Source: Mycobacterium sp. (GTDB taxonomy: Bacteria > Actinomycetota > Actinomycetes > Mycobacteriales > Mycobacteriaceae). Taken from it: 55,317 nucleotides of DNA. The position numbers were made by a program, and so were the translations under genes. Position 1 is the stretch's first letter; every line of letters begins with the position of its first letter. Shown piece by piece: positions 1-10,054 of the stretch. The notes beneath the pieces are model-generated. The model did not search any database. It was not told the DNA's origin and saw only the letters and a list, made by a program, of their open reading frames with translations. Location of the stretch: positions 1-55,317 of the forward strand of contig JAHFVD010000049.1 in assembly GCA_023264735.1 (NCBI GenBank). The letters run 5' to 3'.

Positions 1-1
1 C

Positions 2-103
2 CACTTCGGAGTCTGGCCCACCGTCATCTCCCGCATCGAACGCGGACTACAACGCGACGACCAGTTCGCAGACACTTACAGAACATGGCTCAAAGCAGCT
101 TGA
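2..103 (+). CDS. C-terminal tail of an HTH/transposase-like protein (truncated by window edge)
   Basis: An open frame enters from the left edge and ends at TGA 101-103, giving 33 residues. The visible part reads like a helix-turn-helix tail (VISRIERGLQRDD, then ADTYRTWLKAA). This resembles the C-terminal ends of some actinobacterial transposases or HTH proteins, but the family cannot be fixed from so short a piece. It lies on the strand opposite recR. I see no further gene between its stop and the recR stop at 197. A chromosomal XRE-type regulator end is the main alternative. Confidence 0.35.
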   Translation, partial: HFGVWPTVISRIERGLQRDDQFADTYRTWLKAA

Positions 104-196
104 CACCAATAGGAGCATCAGCTCGCCGAGATCGACGAAATGCTGCGATCTACTCGAACTTCTTCTGCGAAATGTCGGTTTGGGCGTCGGCGGGAG

Positions 197-808
197 CTAG
201 ACCATCTGGCGGCGGCCGGACAAGGCGCGGCCCAGCGTCAGCTCGTCGGCGAACTCCAGGTCACCGCCCATCGGCAGGCCCGAGGCGATGCGCGACACGG
301 TGAGCCCGGGGATGTCGCGCAGGATCCGCACCAGATAGGTGGCAGTCGCCTCACCCTCAGTGTTCGGATCGGTCGCGATGATCACCTCGGTGATGTCCAC
401 CCCATCGACTCGTTCGCCAATTCTGTTGAGCAGCTGACGGATTCGCAGCTGATCCGGCCCTACCCCAGACAGCGGGTCCAGCGCGCCACCGAGCACGTGA
501 TAGCGACCGCGGAACTCACGGGTGCGTTCGACGGCCTGCACGTCCTTGGGCTCCTCGACCACACACACCAGCGTCCCGTCGCGGCGCGCGTCGCTGCAGA
601 TTCGGCAGCGCTCGTTATCGGAGACGTTGCCGCACACCTCGCAGAACTGCACCCCGTCGCGAACCCTGCCCAGCGCCGCGGTCAACCGGTCGATATCCGG
701 CGGCTCCACCGACAGCAGGTGGAACGCGATCCGCTGCGCACTCTTGGGACCGACGCCCGGCAGCTTGCCGAGCTCGTCGATCAGATCCTGGACAGGGCCT
801 TCGAACAA
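197..808 (-). CDS. recR: Recombination mediator protein RecR
   Basis: The product has 203 aa, the usual RecR length. An N-terminal helix-hairpin-helix ([20 protein letters not shown]) is followed by a four-cysteine zinc finger (CEVC...CRIC, about residues 56-71). A Toprim domain follows, with VVEEPKD and the conserved [14 protein letters not shown] stretch, and then a C-terminal ATP-binding-like segment. RecR acts with RecO/RecF to load RecA on gapped DNA. The gene follows ybaB by 5 bp on the same strand, the classical ybaB-recR pair, so the two are probably co-transcribed. Confidence 0.97.
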   Translation of the reverse strand: MFEGPVQDLIDELGKLPGVGPKSAQRIAFHLLSVEPPDIDRLTAALGRVRDGVQFCEVCGNVSDNERCRICSDARRDGTLVCVVEEPKDVQAVERTREFRGRYHVLGGALDPLSGVGPDQLRIRQLLNRIGERVDGVDITEVIIATDPNTEGEATATYLVRILRDIPGLTVSRIASGLPMGGDLEFADELTLGRALSGRRQMV

Positions 809-813
809 AGAAG

Positions 814-1197
814 TCAGGCCTCCGGCAGACCCGGTGCGGCCTGACCGGCCAGCGGACCGAGATGAGTCTGCGCGAGGATCGCGAACTGACGGGCCGCATC
901 GGCGAGCGCGCCGACGATCAGGTCCTGAAGCGTCTCGATGTCGGACGGGTCGACGACCTTCGGGTCGATCCGCACCGCGGCCACCTCCCCGCTGCCCTTC
1001 ATGGTCACCTGCACCAGCCCACCGCCGGCCTGGCCATGCACCTCGGAGGCGGCCAAGGCCGCCTGGGCCTCCATCAGCTTCTGCTGCATTTCCTGAGCCT
1101 GCGCAAGTGCGGCCTGCAGACCCGGCATCAACTGGTCACGCATCTCCTCGGCCCGCTCGCGAAACCCCTCCAGGTTGGGTATCTCACCGGGTTGCAT
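814..1197 (-). CDS. YbaB/EbfC family nucleoid-associated protein
   Basis: The product has 127 aa. It is mostly helical at the start ([33 protein letters not shown]), then has the family core with [30 protein letters not shown] and a [16 protein letters not shown] segment. YbaB/EbfC proteins form tweezer-like dimers that bind DNA. The gene sits immediately upstream of recR, which supports the call. The M. tuberculosis counterpart is Rv3716c. The ATG at 1197 follows an AGGAGA-like ribosome binding site (plus-strand TCTCCT near 1202). Confidence 0.93.
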   Translation of the reverse strand: MQPGEIPNLEGFRERAEEMRDQLMPGLQAALAQAQEMQQKLMEAQAALAASEVHGQAGGGLVQVTMKGSGEVAAVRIDPKVVDPSDIETLQDLIVGALADAARQFAILAQTHLGPLAGQAAPGLPEA

Positions 1198-1286
1198 GAC
1201 AGTCTCCTTGCGTCTCGGTCTCGACTTGGTTGCGCCTGCAAATTAGGGCGGTCAGCGACTTCAAGCGTAGACGGCAAAGAGTTACG

Positions 1287-2057
1287 GTGAAGCGCGTGCT
1301 TATGTCCACCCGCACGCGTGTCGTCGCCGCAGCATGCACCGCCATGTTGCTGGCCGCGTCGACGGTGATCACCCCGCTCGCCCACGCTGTACCCAACATC
1401 GCCGGGATGATCGTCTTCCTCGATCCCGGCCACAACGGCGCCAACGACGCATCGCTGACCAAGCAGGTGCCCACCGGCCGCGGCGGCACCAAGGACTGCC
1501 AGGCGTCGGGCACCACCACCGACGACGGCTTCCCCGAGCACACCTTCAACTGGGACACCGTCCTGCTGATCCGCCAGATGCTGACCCAGCTCGGTGTGCG
1601 CACCGCCATGTCCCGCGGTAACGACAACCAGGTCGCGGCGTGCGTCGACGAACGCGCCGCGATGGCCAACGCCCTGGCGCCCAACGCCGTCGTATCCATC
1701 CACGCCGACGGCGGCCCGGCGACCGGCCGCGGCTTCCACGTGCTGTACTCCAGCCCCCCGCTCAACCAGGCCCAGGCCGGGCCGTCGGTACAGTTCGCCC
1801 GCGTGATGCGTGACCAGCTGGCCGCCGCGGGTATCCCGCCGTCGACCTACATCGGAACCGACGGGCTCAACCCGCGCAGCGACATCGCCGGGCTGAATCT
1901 CGCGCAGTACCCGTCGATCCTGGTCGAATGCGGCAACATGAAGAACCCGGTCGACTCGGCGCTGATGGAAAGTCCGGAAGGCCGGCAGAAGTATGCGGCC
2001 GCGGTGGTCCAGGGCATCGCGGCGTTCCTGGCCACTCAACCGGCCAGGACCAGTTAG
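1287..2057 (+). CDS. Exported N-acetylmuramoyl-L-alanine amidase (Amidase_3, Rv3717/Ami1-like)
   Basis: A zinc amidase that cleaves the bond between MurNAc and the stem peptide. A signal peptide is clear (RTRVVAAACTAMLLAASTVITPLAHA). The expected zinc ligands are visible: His in DPGHNG, Glu in GFPEHTFNWD and His in SIHADGG. The catalytic Glu lies in LVECGNMKNP. The GTG at 1287 is preceded by AAAGAG. An in-frame ATG at 1302 (MSTRTRV) is an equally plausible start. An upstream ATG at 1230 would place charged residues before the signal peptide and is unlikely. The gene is convergent with the next one, with overlapping stops. Confidence 0.93.
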   Translation: MKRVLMSTRTRVVAAACTAMLLAASTVITPLAHAVPNIAGMIVFLDPGHNGANDASLTKQVPTGRGGTKDCQASGTTTDDGFPEHTFNWDTVLLIRQMLTQLGVRTAMSRGNDNQVAACVDERAAMANALAPNAVVSIHADGGPATGRGFHVLYSSPPLNQAQAGPSVQFARVMRDQLAAAGIPPSTYIGTDGLNPRSDIAGLNLAQYPSILVECGNMKNPVDSALMESPEGRQKYAAAVVQGIAAFLATQPARTS

Positions 2058-2491
2058 GCCTCGACTGCCTTCTTCAGATTCGCCAGTACCTCGTCCTGAA
2101 TCCGGCGCAGGCCCAGCGGCGCGAAGGTCTTCTCGAAGAAGCCCCCGATCCCGCCCGCACCGTTCCAGGTGGTCTTGACGGTGACGCTGGAGCCCGGCCC
2201 GGCCGGTGCGACGGTCCAGTTGATCACCATCGACGAGTTCGCGTCCTTCTCGATCACGGTGTGACCGGCGACGTCGACGGCGACCTGCACGTCACGCACC
2301 CGCGACTTGGTGGCCTGCAGCTTCCACTTCGCGACGGTGCCCGGGCCCTGGCCACCCTCCAACACCTGGTACTCGCTGTACCGCGGCGACAGGATCTTCG
2401 GGCGCACGCCCTGGTAGTCGGCGATCGCGGCGAGAACGGTCGCTGGTTCGGCGTCGATCAAGATCGTGTTAGCGGCGCTAACCTGTCCCAT
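2054..2491 (-). CDS. SRPBCC (START/polyketide cyclase-like) family protein
   Basis: The product has 145 aa with a typical SRPBCC pattern. It starts with a strand (ANTILIDAEPATVLAAIADYQGVRPKIL), continues through beta strands such as WKLQATKSRVRDVQVAV and ends with a long C-terminal helix (RRIQDEVLANLKKAVEA). This fold makes a deep hydrophobic pocket for lipids or other small ligands; the ligand here is unknown. I chose the ATG at 2491 because it begins the conserved region. The frame is open further upstream, but that stretch looks non-coding. It is homologous to Rv3718c by position and sequence. Confidence 0.88.
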   Translation of the reverse strand: MGQVSAANTILIDAEPATVLAAIADYQGVRPKILSPRYSEYQVLEGGQGPGTVAKWKLQATKSRVRDVQVAVDVAGHTVIEKDANSSMVINWTVAPAGPGSSVTVKTTWNGAGGIGGFFEKTFAPLGLRRIQDEVLANLKKAVEA

Positions 2492-2580
2492 CAGGCAATA
2501 CTCCTCGGGTGACGGCGGTTTGAGTGTGATCCACCAGCCATGCGGTCGCATCGGCTGTGGCTGCGGACTAGCGTAGTCGT

Positions 2581-3954
2581 GTGCCTGTTTCCACAGCACT
2601 GACAGCTCATACCGAAGGCGTGGATCGGCTCCTGGCGAGCTATCACGCCATTCCTACGAACGCCTCCATACGCCTGGCCAAACCCACCTCCAACCTGTTC
2701 CGCGCCCGCGCCAAGCGCACCGCCCCCGGCCTCGATGTCTCGGGCCTGACCGGCGTGATCTCCGTCGACCAGGCGGCCAAGACCGCCGACGTCGCCGGCA
2801 TGTGCACCTATGAAGACCTGGCGGCGGCGACCTTGCCCTACGGCCTGTCCCCGCTGGTGGTCCCGCAGCTCAAGACGATCACCCTCGGTGGTGCGGTGAC
2901 CGGGCTGGGCATCGAGTCGACGTCGTTCCGCAACGGCCTTCCGCACGAGTCGGTCATCGAGATGGACATCCTCACCGGCTCCGGCGAAATCGTCACCGCC
3001 AGCCGCGAGCATCACGCCGACCTGTTTCGGAGCTTCCCCAATTCCTATGGCACCCTTGGCTATTCGGTACGGCTACGGATCGAGCTGGAACCGGTCAAGC
3101 CGTTCGTGGCACTCAAGCACCTGAGGTTTCACACGCTGGCCGAGCTGATCGCGGCGATGGATCGCATCATCGAGACCGGCGGACACGAAGGGGTACGAGT
3201 CGACTACCTCGACGGTGTGGTGTTCAGCGCCGACGAGAGCTACCTGTGCCTGGGCATGCAGACCAGCGCCGCCGGCGCGGTCAGCGACTACACCGGCCAG
3301 GACATCTACTACCGGTCCATCCAGCATGCCGACGGGGTGAAGGACGACCGCCTGACCATCCACGACTACCTGTGGCGCTGGGACACCGACTGGTTCTGGT
3401 GCTCGCGGGCATTCGGCGCGCAGAACCCGAAGCTTCGCCGGTTATGGCCACGGCGCTACCGGCGCAGCAGCTTCTACTGGAAGCTCATCGGCTACGACCA
3501 GAAGTTCAACATCGCCGACCGGATCGAGGCCCTGGGCGGCCGCCCTCCCCTGGAACGGGTAGTCCAGGACGTCGAAGTGCCGATCGAACGCACCGAGGAG
3601 TTCCTGAACTGGTTCTTGACCGACGTCCCCATCGAACCGCTCTGGCTGTGCCCGCTGCGACTGCACGACGCGGGGGGCTGGCCGCTGTACCCCCTGCGGG
3701 CCGGGCACACCTATGTGAACATCGGATTCTGGTCGTCCGTCCCGGCCGGGCCGACACCCGGCCACACCAATCGGCTCATCGAAGAGAAAATCAGCGATCT
3801 GGAGGGCCATAAGTCGCTGTATTCCGACGCGTTCTACAGCCGGGAAGAATTTGACGAACTCTATGGCGGCGAAACGTACAAGACCGTAAAGAAGACCTAC
3901 GACCCCGATTCACGGCTGCTCGACCTCTACGCAAAGGCGGTGCAACGACAATGA
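2581..3954 (+). CDS. FAD-binding oxidoreductase (Rv3719-like, TmsA-type)
   Basis: The product has 457 aa and starts with GTG. An N-terminal PCMH-type FAD-binding domain is visible (GVISVDQAAKTADVAGMCTYEDL, then LKTITLGGAVTGLGIESTSFRNGL and GSGEIVTA), followed by a long substrate domain rich in Trp and Tyr. The family includes the DHCR24-like reductases and the mycobacterial protein that reduces a methylene intermediate when tuberculostearic acid is made. The gene overlaps the following methyltransferase gene by ATGA, so the two are translationally coupled and likely act on the same acyl chain. The exact substrate of this paralogue is unknown. Confidence 0.87.
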   Translation: MPVSTALTAHTEGVDRLLASYHAIPTNASIRLAKPTSNLFRARAKRTAPGLDVSGLTGVISVDQAAKTADVAGMCTYEDLAAATLPYGLSPLVVPQLKTITLGGAVTGLGIESTSFRNGLPHESVIEMDILTGSGEIVTASREHHADLFRSFPNSYGTLGYSVRLRIELEPVKPFVALKHLRFHTLAELIAAMDRIIETGGHEGVRVDYLDGVVFSADESYLCLGMQTSAAGAVSDYTGQDIYYRSIQHADGVKDDRLTIHDYLWRWDTDWFWCSRAFGAQNPKLRRLWPRRYRRSSFYWKLIGYDQKFNIADRIEALGGRPPLERVVQDVEVPIERTEEFLNWFLTDVPIEPLWLCPLRLHDAGGWPLYPLRAGHTYVNIGFWSSVPAGPTPGHTNRLIEEKISDLEGHKSLYSDAFYSREEFDELYGGETYKTVKKTYDPDSRLLDLYAKAVQRQ

Positions 3955-5264
3955 CGACCTACCGTGACAACGCGGCCCACGCGCCGGGGCGGTTCAGCCT
4001 GGCCGAAATCCTGGAGATCTTCGCCGCCGGCGGCGAACTGCCCCTGAAGTTCACCGCCTACGACGGCAGTAGTGCGGGCCCTGCCGACGCCGAGTTGGGT
4101 CTGGACCTGCTCACCCCGCGTGGCACCACCTATCTGGCCACCGCCCCTGGCGATTTGGGCTTGGCTCGCGCCTACGTCGCCGGCGATCTGGAAATGCACG
4201 GCGTGCACCCCGGTGATCCGTACGAGCTGCTGCGGGGGCTCGCCCAGAACCTCGACTTCAAGCTGCCGCCGCCGCGGGTGTTGGTCGACATCGTGCGCTC
4301 GATCGGCATCGAGCACCTCAAGCCGATCGCCCCGCCGCCGCAGGAGGCGCTGCCCCGGTGGCGCCGATTCGCCGAGGGCCTGCGCCACAGCAAGCGGCGC
4401 GACGCCGACGCCATCCATCACCACTACGACGTGTCCAACACGTTCTACGAGTGGGTGCTCGGCCCGTCGATGACCTACACGTGCGCGTGCTATCCCACCG
4501 CGGACGCGACGCTGGAGGAGGCGCAGGACAACAAGTACCGCTTGGTGTTCGAGAAGCTGCGCCTACAGCCCGGCGACCGGCTGCTCGACGTCGGCTGCGG
4601 CTGGGGCGGGATGGTTCGCTACGCGGCGAAGCAGGGCGTGAAGGCCATCGGCGTCACGCTGTCGCGCGAGCAGGCCGCCTGGGCGCAGAAGGCGATCGCC
4701 GACCGAGGGCTGGCCGATCTGGCCGAGGTACGCCACTGCGACTACCGCGATGTACTGGAGAGCGGTTTCGACGCGGTCTCCTCGATCGGGCTGACCGAGC
4801 ACATCGGGGTCGCGAACTATCCGGCGTACTTCGGCTTCCTGAAGTCCAAGCTGCGCGTCGGGGGGCTGCTGCTCAATCACTGCATCACCCGCCCCGACAA
4901 CAGATCGACGGCGGCTGCTGGAGGCTTTATCGACCGCTACGTCTTCCCCGACGGGGAGCTGACCGGCTCCGGGCGCATCATCTCCGAGGCACAGGACATG
5001 GGCCTCGAGGTAGTGCACGAAGAGAACCTGCGCCACCACTACGCGATGACGCTGCGCGACTGGTGCCGCAACCTCGTCGAGCACTGGGACGAGGCAGTCG
5101 AGGAAGTTGGCCTGGCCACCGCCAAGGTCTGGGGTCTCTACATGGCCGGATCCCGGGTTGGCTTCGAGACCAATGTGGTGCAGCTGCACCAGGTGTTGGC
5201 GGTCAAGCTCGACGAGAGAGGCGGCGACGCCGGACTGCCGCTGCGGCCCTGGTGGAACGCCTGA
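3951..5264 (+). CDS. Cyclopropane-fatty-acid synthase-family SAM methyltransferase (Rv3720-like)
   Basis: The product has 437 aa. An N-terminal extension of about 150 residues is followed by the CFA-synthase core: HYDVSNTFYEWVLGPSMTYTCACYP, then the SAM-binding loop LDVGCGWGGMVRYAA, then SSIGLTEHIG and a C-terminal helical part (RDWCRNLVEHWDEA). Such enzymes transfer a methyl or methylene group from S-adenosylmethionine to an unsaturated acyl chain at the membrane. The partner is the FAD enzyme encoded just upstream, with a 4-bp overlap. This arrangement parallels the tmsB-tmsA pair for 10-methyl fatty acids. It ends 15 bp from the convergent haem-binding gene. Confidence 0.9.
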   Translation: MTTYRDNAAHAPGRFSLAEILEIFAAGGELPLKFTAYDGSSAGPADAELGLDLLTPRGTTYLATAPGDLGLARAYVAGDLEMHGVHPGDPYELLRGLAQNLDFKLPPPRVLVDIVRSIGIEHLKPIAPPPQEALPRWRRFAEGLRHSKRRDADAIHHHYDVSNTFYEWVLGPSMTYTCACYPTADATLEEAQDNKYRLVFEKLRLQPGDRLLDVGCGWGGMVRYAAKQGVKAIGVTLSREQAAWAQKAIADRGLADLAEVRHCDYRDVLESGFDAVSSIGLTEHIGVANYPAYFGFLKSKLRVGGLLLNHCITRPDNRSTAAAGGFIDRYVFPDGELTGSGRIISEAQDMGLEVVHEENLRHHYAMTLRDWCRNLVEHWDEAVEEVGLATAKVWGLYMAGSRVGFETNVVQLHQVLAVKLDERGGDAGLPLRPWWNA

Positions 5265-5279
5265 CCTTCTGATCCGTGG

Positions 5280-5645
5280 TTAGACGGCCGATCCGGGCAG
5301 CTGGCCGCCGCAGCGATTCTTGATGTCCACCAACGGTTGTCGAATGCCGGTGATGTCGGATGCCGTTTGCGGGTTGGCGGCCATGTAGGCCTTTACCCGC
5401 TGGAGCACCTGCGCGCGGGGAACACCGGCCAGACTGGTGAAGAACGCGTTGACGTCGGGATGGGTGAACAGATAGGCCGAGGTCGCGGCCTGCACACCCA
5501 TACGGACACCCTCCATATCGGCAGCGGTGCAATTCGGCGGCGCATCGGGATCCGCTGCCGCAGAAGGAATTTGGCCGAACATGGCGACCGCGATCGCGCC
5601 GCATCCAACCAGCGTGGCCACTAGTCGACGAGTGTCGATGCTCAT
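5280..5645 (-). CDS. Exported haemophore-family haem-binding protein
   Basis: The product has 121 aa. A signal peptide (TRRLVATLVGCGAIAVAMFGQIPSAAA) precedes a small helical domain with two cysteines (NCTAADM near the start and NRCGGQLP near the end) and the family pattern YLFTHPDVNAFFTSLAG...YMAANPQTASDITGIRQPL. This matches the mycobacterial MHB (Rv0203-like) haemophore family, which carries haem outside the cell. The ATG at 5645 is preferred over longer in-frame starts because it gives a clean signal peptide. I saw no IdeR box upstream. Confidence 0.83.
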   Translation of the reverse strand: MSIDTRRLVATLVGCGAIAVAMFGQIPSAAADPDAPPNCTAADMEGVRMGVQAATSAYLFTHPDVNAFFTSLAGVPRAQVLQRVKAYMAANPQTASDITGIRQPLVDIKNRCGGQLPGSAV

Positions 5646-5727
5646 GCGTAGACGGTAGGGGGCTGCACGCCAGTGCGCTTCACAGCACAGGAAAGACACA
5701 GGGCGCAACGAGATGCTTCACAGATCC

Positions 5728-7629
5728 TCAACCGTCGATCTTGCGGGCGCCCAACTCGCTCTGCAACAGCTCGAGGGCCACTTCCTCGGGATCACGCCGC
5801 GGGGCGGCGTCCTCATCGCGGCCCACCTCGGCAATCATGCTGTCTTCTTCGGCCCGCTGCCTATCGACGGGATCGGGCTCGGGCTCGGGCGGCAGCGGCT
5901 CGGCCTCCTGCACCGGCTGGCCGACGCCGACCTCGCAGCGCACCCGCCAGTCCACGCCAAGCGCGTCCTTGAGCGCATCACGGATGACATCGGCGTTGCG
6001 CTGTTCGCTCAGCCGCTTGGCCAGCGGCGCCGACTCGTGGCCGAGGATCAGCGTGTTGTTCTCGACCGCTCGCACGATCGCCCCGGCCAGCATGACCTCG
6101 GTGGTGCGGCTGCGCTGACGGACCTTCTCCCGCACCGTCGACCACATGCTGCGCACGGCCGCCGCGCCGGGTTCACCCGTGGCGGCTGCCGGTGTCGCGG
6201 CGGCTTCGGTAACCGGGGGCGGCGGAAGGGTCGGTTCCGGCACCGGATCCGGCTTGGCGACTGGCTCGGGTGTGGCGACCGGCTCAGGCCGTGCAATCGG
6301 TTCGGGTTTGGCAATCGGCTCGGGCACGGGCTCAGGCGCCGGGGCAGCAGGTGCAGGCTCGGCGGGTGCGGGCTCCGCGGCGGGCGACGGCGCCTGCGTC
6401 TTGCGCACGAACTGCTTGGCCGGCGGGGCCGTCGGCGCACCGGTACTCATCGCGGCCTCGCCCGCGGGTATCGAGATGTCCATCCTGGTCTCGATGCGTT
6501 CGACGCGTTGCAGCAGTGCCGCCTCGGTGTCGCTGGCCGACGGCAGCAACAACCGGGCGCACACCACCTCCAACAGCAGTCGCGGAGCCGTGGCACCGCG
6601 CATCTCCCCCAGGCCGGCGTGCACCACCTCGGCGTACCGGGTCAGCGTCGCAGGGCCGACGCGAGTGGCCTGGTCCCGCATCCGGTCCAGGATGTCATCG
6701 GGGGCATCTACGACACCTCGGCTGGCGGCATCCGGAACTGCTTGCAGCACAATCAAATCCCGGAATCGTTCGAGCAGGTCGGTGGCGAACCGGCGTGGAT
6801 CGTGACCAGCGTCGATCACCGACTCCACGGCGCCGAACAGCGAGGCGGCGTCGCCGGCGGCCAGCGCGTCGACCGCATCGTCGATCAGGGCGACGTCGGT
6901 GGCGCCCAGCAGCGCCAGCGCGCGCTGGTAGGCGACGTGATTGCCCTGCGCACCGGCGAGCAGCTGGTCGAGGACGCTCAAGGTGTCACGGGGTGAGCCG
7001 CCACCGGCGCGGATCACCAGCGGATAGACCGCATCGTCGACCTCGACGCTCTCCGAGGCGACGATCTTCTCGATCAGCGCGCGCATGGTCTTCGGCGCCA
7101 GCAGCCGGAACGGGTAATGGTGGGTGCGCGACCGGATCGTCGGCAGCACCTTCTCCGGCTCGGTGGTGGCGAACACGAAGATCAGATGCTCGGGTGGCTC
7201 CTCGACGATCTTGAGCAGCGCGTTGAAACCGGCGTTGGTGACCATGTGCGCTTCGTCGACGATGAAGATGCGGTAGCGCGACTGTGCGGGCGCATAGAAC
7301 GCCCGGTCACGCAGTTCGCGAGTGTCGTCCACACCGCCGTGGCTGGCGGCGTCGAGTTCGGTGACGTCCACGCTGCCGCCGCCGTTGGGGGCCAGTGCCA
7401 CGCACGAGTCGCACACCCCGCATGGCGTCGGCGTCGGCCCCTGCTCGCAGTTCAGCGAGCGGGCGAGGATGCGCGCCGAGGACGTCTTACCGCAGCCGCG
7501 CGGACCGGAGAACAGATACGCGTGGTTGATCCGGTGCGCCGACAGCGCGGTGGACAGCGGTTCGGTGACGTGCTCTTGGCCCACCACCTCGGCAAAAGTT
7601 GCCGGCCGATACTTCCGGTAGAGCGCCAC
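5728..7629 (-). CDS. dnaX: DNA polymerase III subunits gamma and tau
   Basis: The product has 633 aa and starts with GTG. The clamp-loader AAA+ module is complete: Walker A GPRGCGKTSSARILARSL, a zinc module with Cys in NCEQGPTPTPCGVCDSC, Walker B IFIVDEAHM and sensor 1 FATTEPEKVL. Domain III follows. Next is a proline/glutamate-rich linker with imperfect PEPIAKPEP/PEPVATPEP repeats (about 6230-6345), then a tau-like C-terminal domain. The protein assembles the beta clamp loader and ties it to the replisome. I saw no slippery A/T run, which is expected at this GC content. The SRP RNA gene lies further upstream, as in other mycobacteria. Confidence 0.96.
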   Translation of the reverse strand: MALYRKYRPATFAEVVGQEHVTEPLSTALSAHRINHAYLFSGPRGCGKTSSARILARSLNCEQGPTPTPCGVCDSCVALAPNGGGSVDVTELDAASHGGVDDTRELRDRAFYAPAQSRYRIFIVDEAHMVTNAGFNALLKIVEEPPEHLIFVFATTEPEKVLPTIRSRTHHYPFRLLAPKTMRALIEKIVASESVEVDDAVYPLVIRAGGGSPRDTLSVLDQLLAGAQGNHVAYQRALALLGATDVALIDDAVDALAAGDAASLFGAVESVIDAGHDPRRFATDLLERFRDLIVLQAVPDAASRGVVDAPDDILDRMRDQATRVGPATLTRYAEVVHAGLGEMRGATAPRLLLEVVCARLLLPSASDTEAALLQRVERIETRMDISIPAGEAAMSTGAPTAPPAKQFVRKTQAPSPAAEPAPAEPAPAAPAPEPVPEPIAKPEPIARPEPVATPEPVAKPDPVPEPTLPPPPVTEAAATPAAATGEPGAAAVRSMWSTVREKVRQRSRTTEVMLAGAIVRAVENNTLILGHESAPLAKRLSEQRNADVIRDALKDALGVDWRVRCEVGVGQPVQEAEPLPPEPEPDPVDRQRAEEDSMIAEVGRDEDAAPRRDPEEVALELLQSELGARKIDG

Positions 7630-7638
7630 GGGTGAAGG

Positions 7639-9039
<1,401 letters not shown>

Positions 9040-9121
9040 ATCGCGAGTGTAATACCCGCCGGGTGCCGGCCCGGCGCGGAGGCGGGGCGAGGCACTTCCT
9101 CAGTCGGCTACCATTGCCGAC

Positions 9122-9207
9122 GGAGGATTCGCCTAGTGGCCTATGGCGCTCGCCTGGAACGCGGGTTGGGTTAATAGCCCTCAGGGGTTCAAATCCCCTA
9201 TCCTCCG
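9122..9207 (+). tRNA. tRNA-Ser (anticodon GGA)
   Basis: The acceptor stem GGAGGAT (9122-9128) pairs with ATCCTCC (9200-9206), with discriminator G at 9207. The anticodon stem CTCGC/GCGGG encloses the loop CTGGAAC, so the anticodon is GGA at 9156-9158. A long variable arm (GGGTTGGGTTAATAGCCCTC region) identifies a class II serine tRNA. The T arm AGGGGTTCAAATCCCCT is intact. CCA is not encoded; the genome continues CAC. Confidence 0.95.
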
Positions 9208-9213
9208 CACCTG

Positions 9214-9264
9214 TCCGAGGTGCGATTGGGGGATCAAAGCACCTGGTCGCACCTCGGATTTTTT
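9214..9264 (+). terminator. Rho-independent terminator after tRNA-Ser(GGA)
   Basis: A 12-bp perfect inverted repeat, TCCGAGGTGCGA (9214-9225) and TCGCACCTCGGA (9247-9258), is followed directly by six T residues (9259-9264). It lies 6 bp after the tRNA. Confidence 0.85.
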
Positions 9265-9293
9265 GCCATTAGTTGTGCTTGGGCAGGAGGGGT

Positions 9294-9959
9294 ATGCGCG
9301 TCGTCGTCACAGCAGCGCACCTCGCGTTGTGGGTACTGTCCGCCGCGCTGTACTTCCTGTTCGTCCTTCCCCGGTGGTGGGAGTTGATGGGCGACACGTC
9401 CCACACGCTGGGCACGGTGTTGCGCATCGTCACCGGAGTGCTGATCGCACTGACCGCGCTGCCGGTGCTGCTCACCCTGCTGCGGAACCGCGATCCTGAC
9501 AGCCGCACGCCACCGTTGGCCCAGCGGCTACGGGTGTGTTCGGTGATCCTGTACGTGTTGGCCGGTGTGCTCATCATTGGGACAGCGGTTTCCGAGATCT
9601 GGGTGAGCCTGGACAAGGCCGGCCCGTGGTTGTTCGGGGTCTACGGCGCGGCCGCCGCGATCGCGATCCTGGCGCTGTTGACGTCCTTCTTGGGCTACAC
9701 CGCCGAACAGCCCGCCAAGGCGCCAAAGCCCAAGCAAGAAAAGAAGAAGCGCGGCAAGACGGCCGAGGCCGACGACGAATCCTCTGACGAGACGGCCGAG
9801 GACGACGGACCCGTCGAGATCGAAGAGACCGCAGCGATCGACGCGACGGCCATCGAAGCCGAAGCCCCCAGCGGCGTCCTGCTCAACAAGCGCCCGACCG
9901 GAAAGACGAACCGCCGGCTGCGCCGCCGCGATCGCGTCACGGTCGACGAGTCGGAGTAG
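9294..9959 (+). CDS. Four-helix membrane protein with charged cytoplasmic tail (Rv3723-like)
   Basis: The product has 221 aa. Four hydrophobic segments are visible: LALWVLSAALYFLFVLP, TVLRIVTGVLIALTALPVLL, SVILYVLAGVLIIGTAV and WLFGVYGAAAAIAILALLTSF. They are followed by a Lys-rich stretch (KAPKPKQEKKKRGK) and an acidic, disordered-looking tail. ATG 9294 is chosen because AGGAGG lies just upstream (9286-9291), although the spacing is short. The function is not known. Position after tRNA-Ser matches Rv3723 of M. tuberculosis. Confidence 0.82.
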   Translation: MRVVVTAAHLALWVLSAALYFLFVLPRWWELMGDTSHTLGTVLRIVTGVLIALTALPVLLTLLRNRDPDSRTPPLAQRLRVCSVILYVLAGVLIIGTAVSEIWVSLDKAGPWLFGVYGAAAAIAILALLTSFLGYTAEQPAKAPKPKQEKKKRGKTAEADDESSDETAEDDGPVEIEETAAIDATAIEAEAPSGVLLNKRPTGKTNRRLRRRDRVTVDESE

Positions 9960-10054
9960 GCCCAACGTCGAGATCGACGTTCCGTCGCGATTCTCTCGGA
10001 CTTCTCCACCCAAACGCCTGTTTGGGCGACGCTCGCGCACCCTATGCTGAGCGA

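Noticed and set aside
6230..6345. Short repetitive tract that could be a tandem DNA repeat
   Set aside because: It encodes the Pro/Glu-rich linker between the clamp-loader and tau parts of DnaX, which is normal for mycobacteria.
5713..6996. Long open frame on the plus strand through dnaX
   Set aside because: It is antisense to dnaX, which has full AAA+ motifs. The frame is open because of GC-rich codon bias and its translation is low-complexity Arg/Gly/His.
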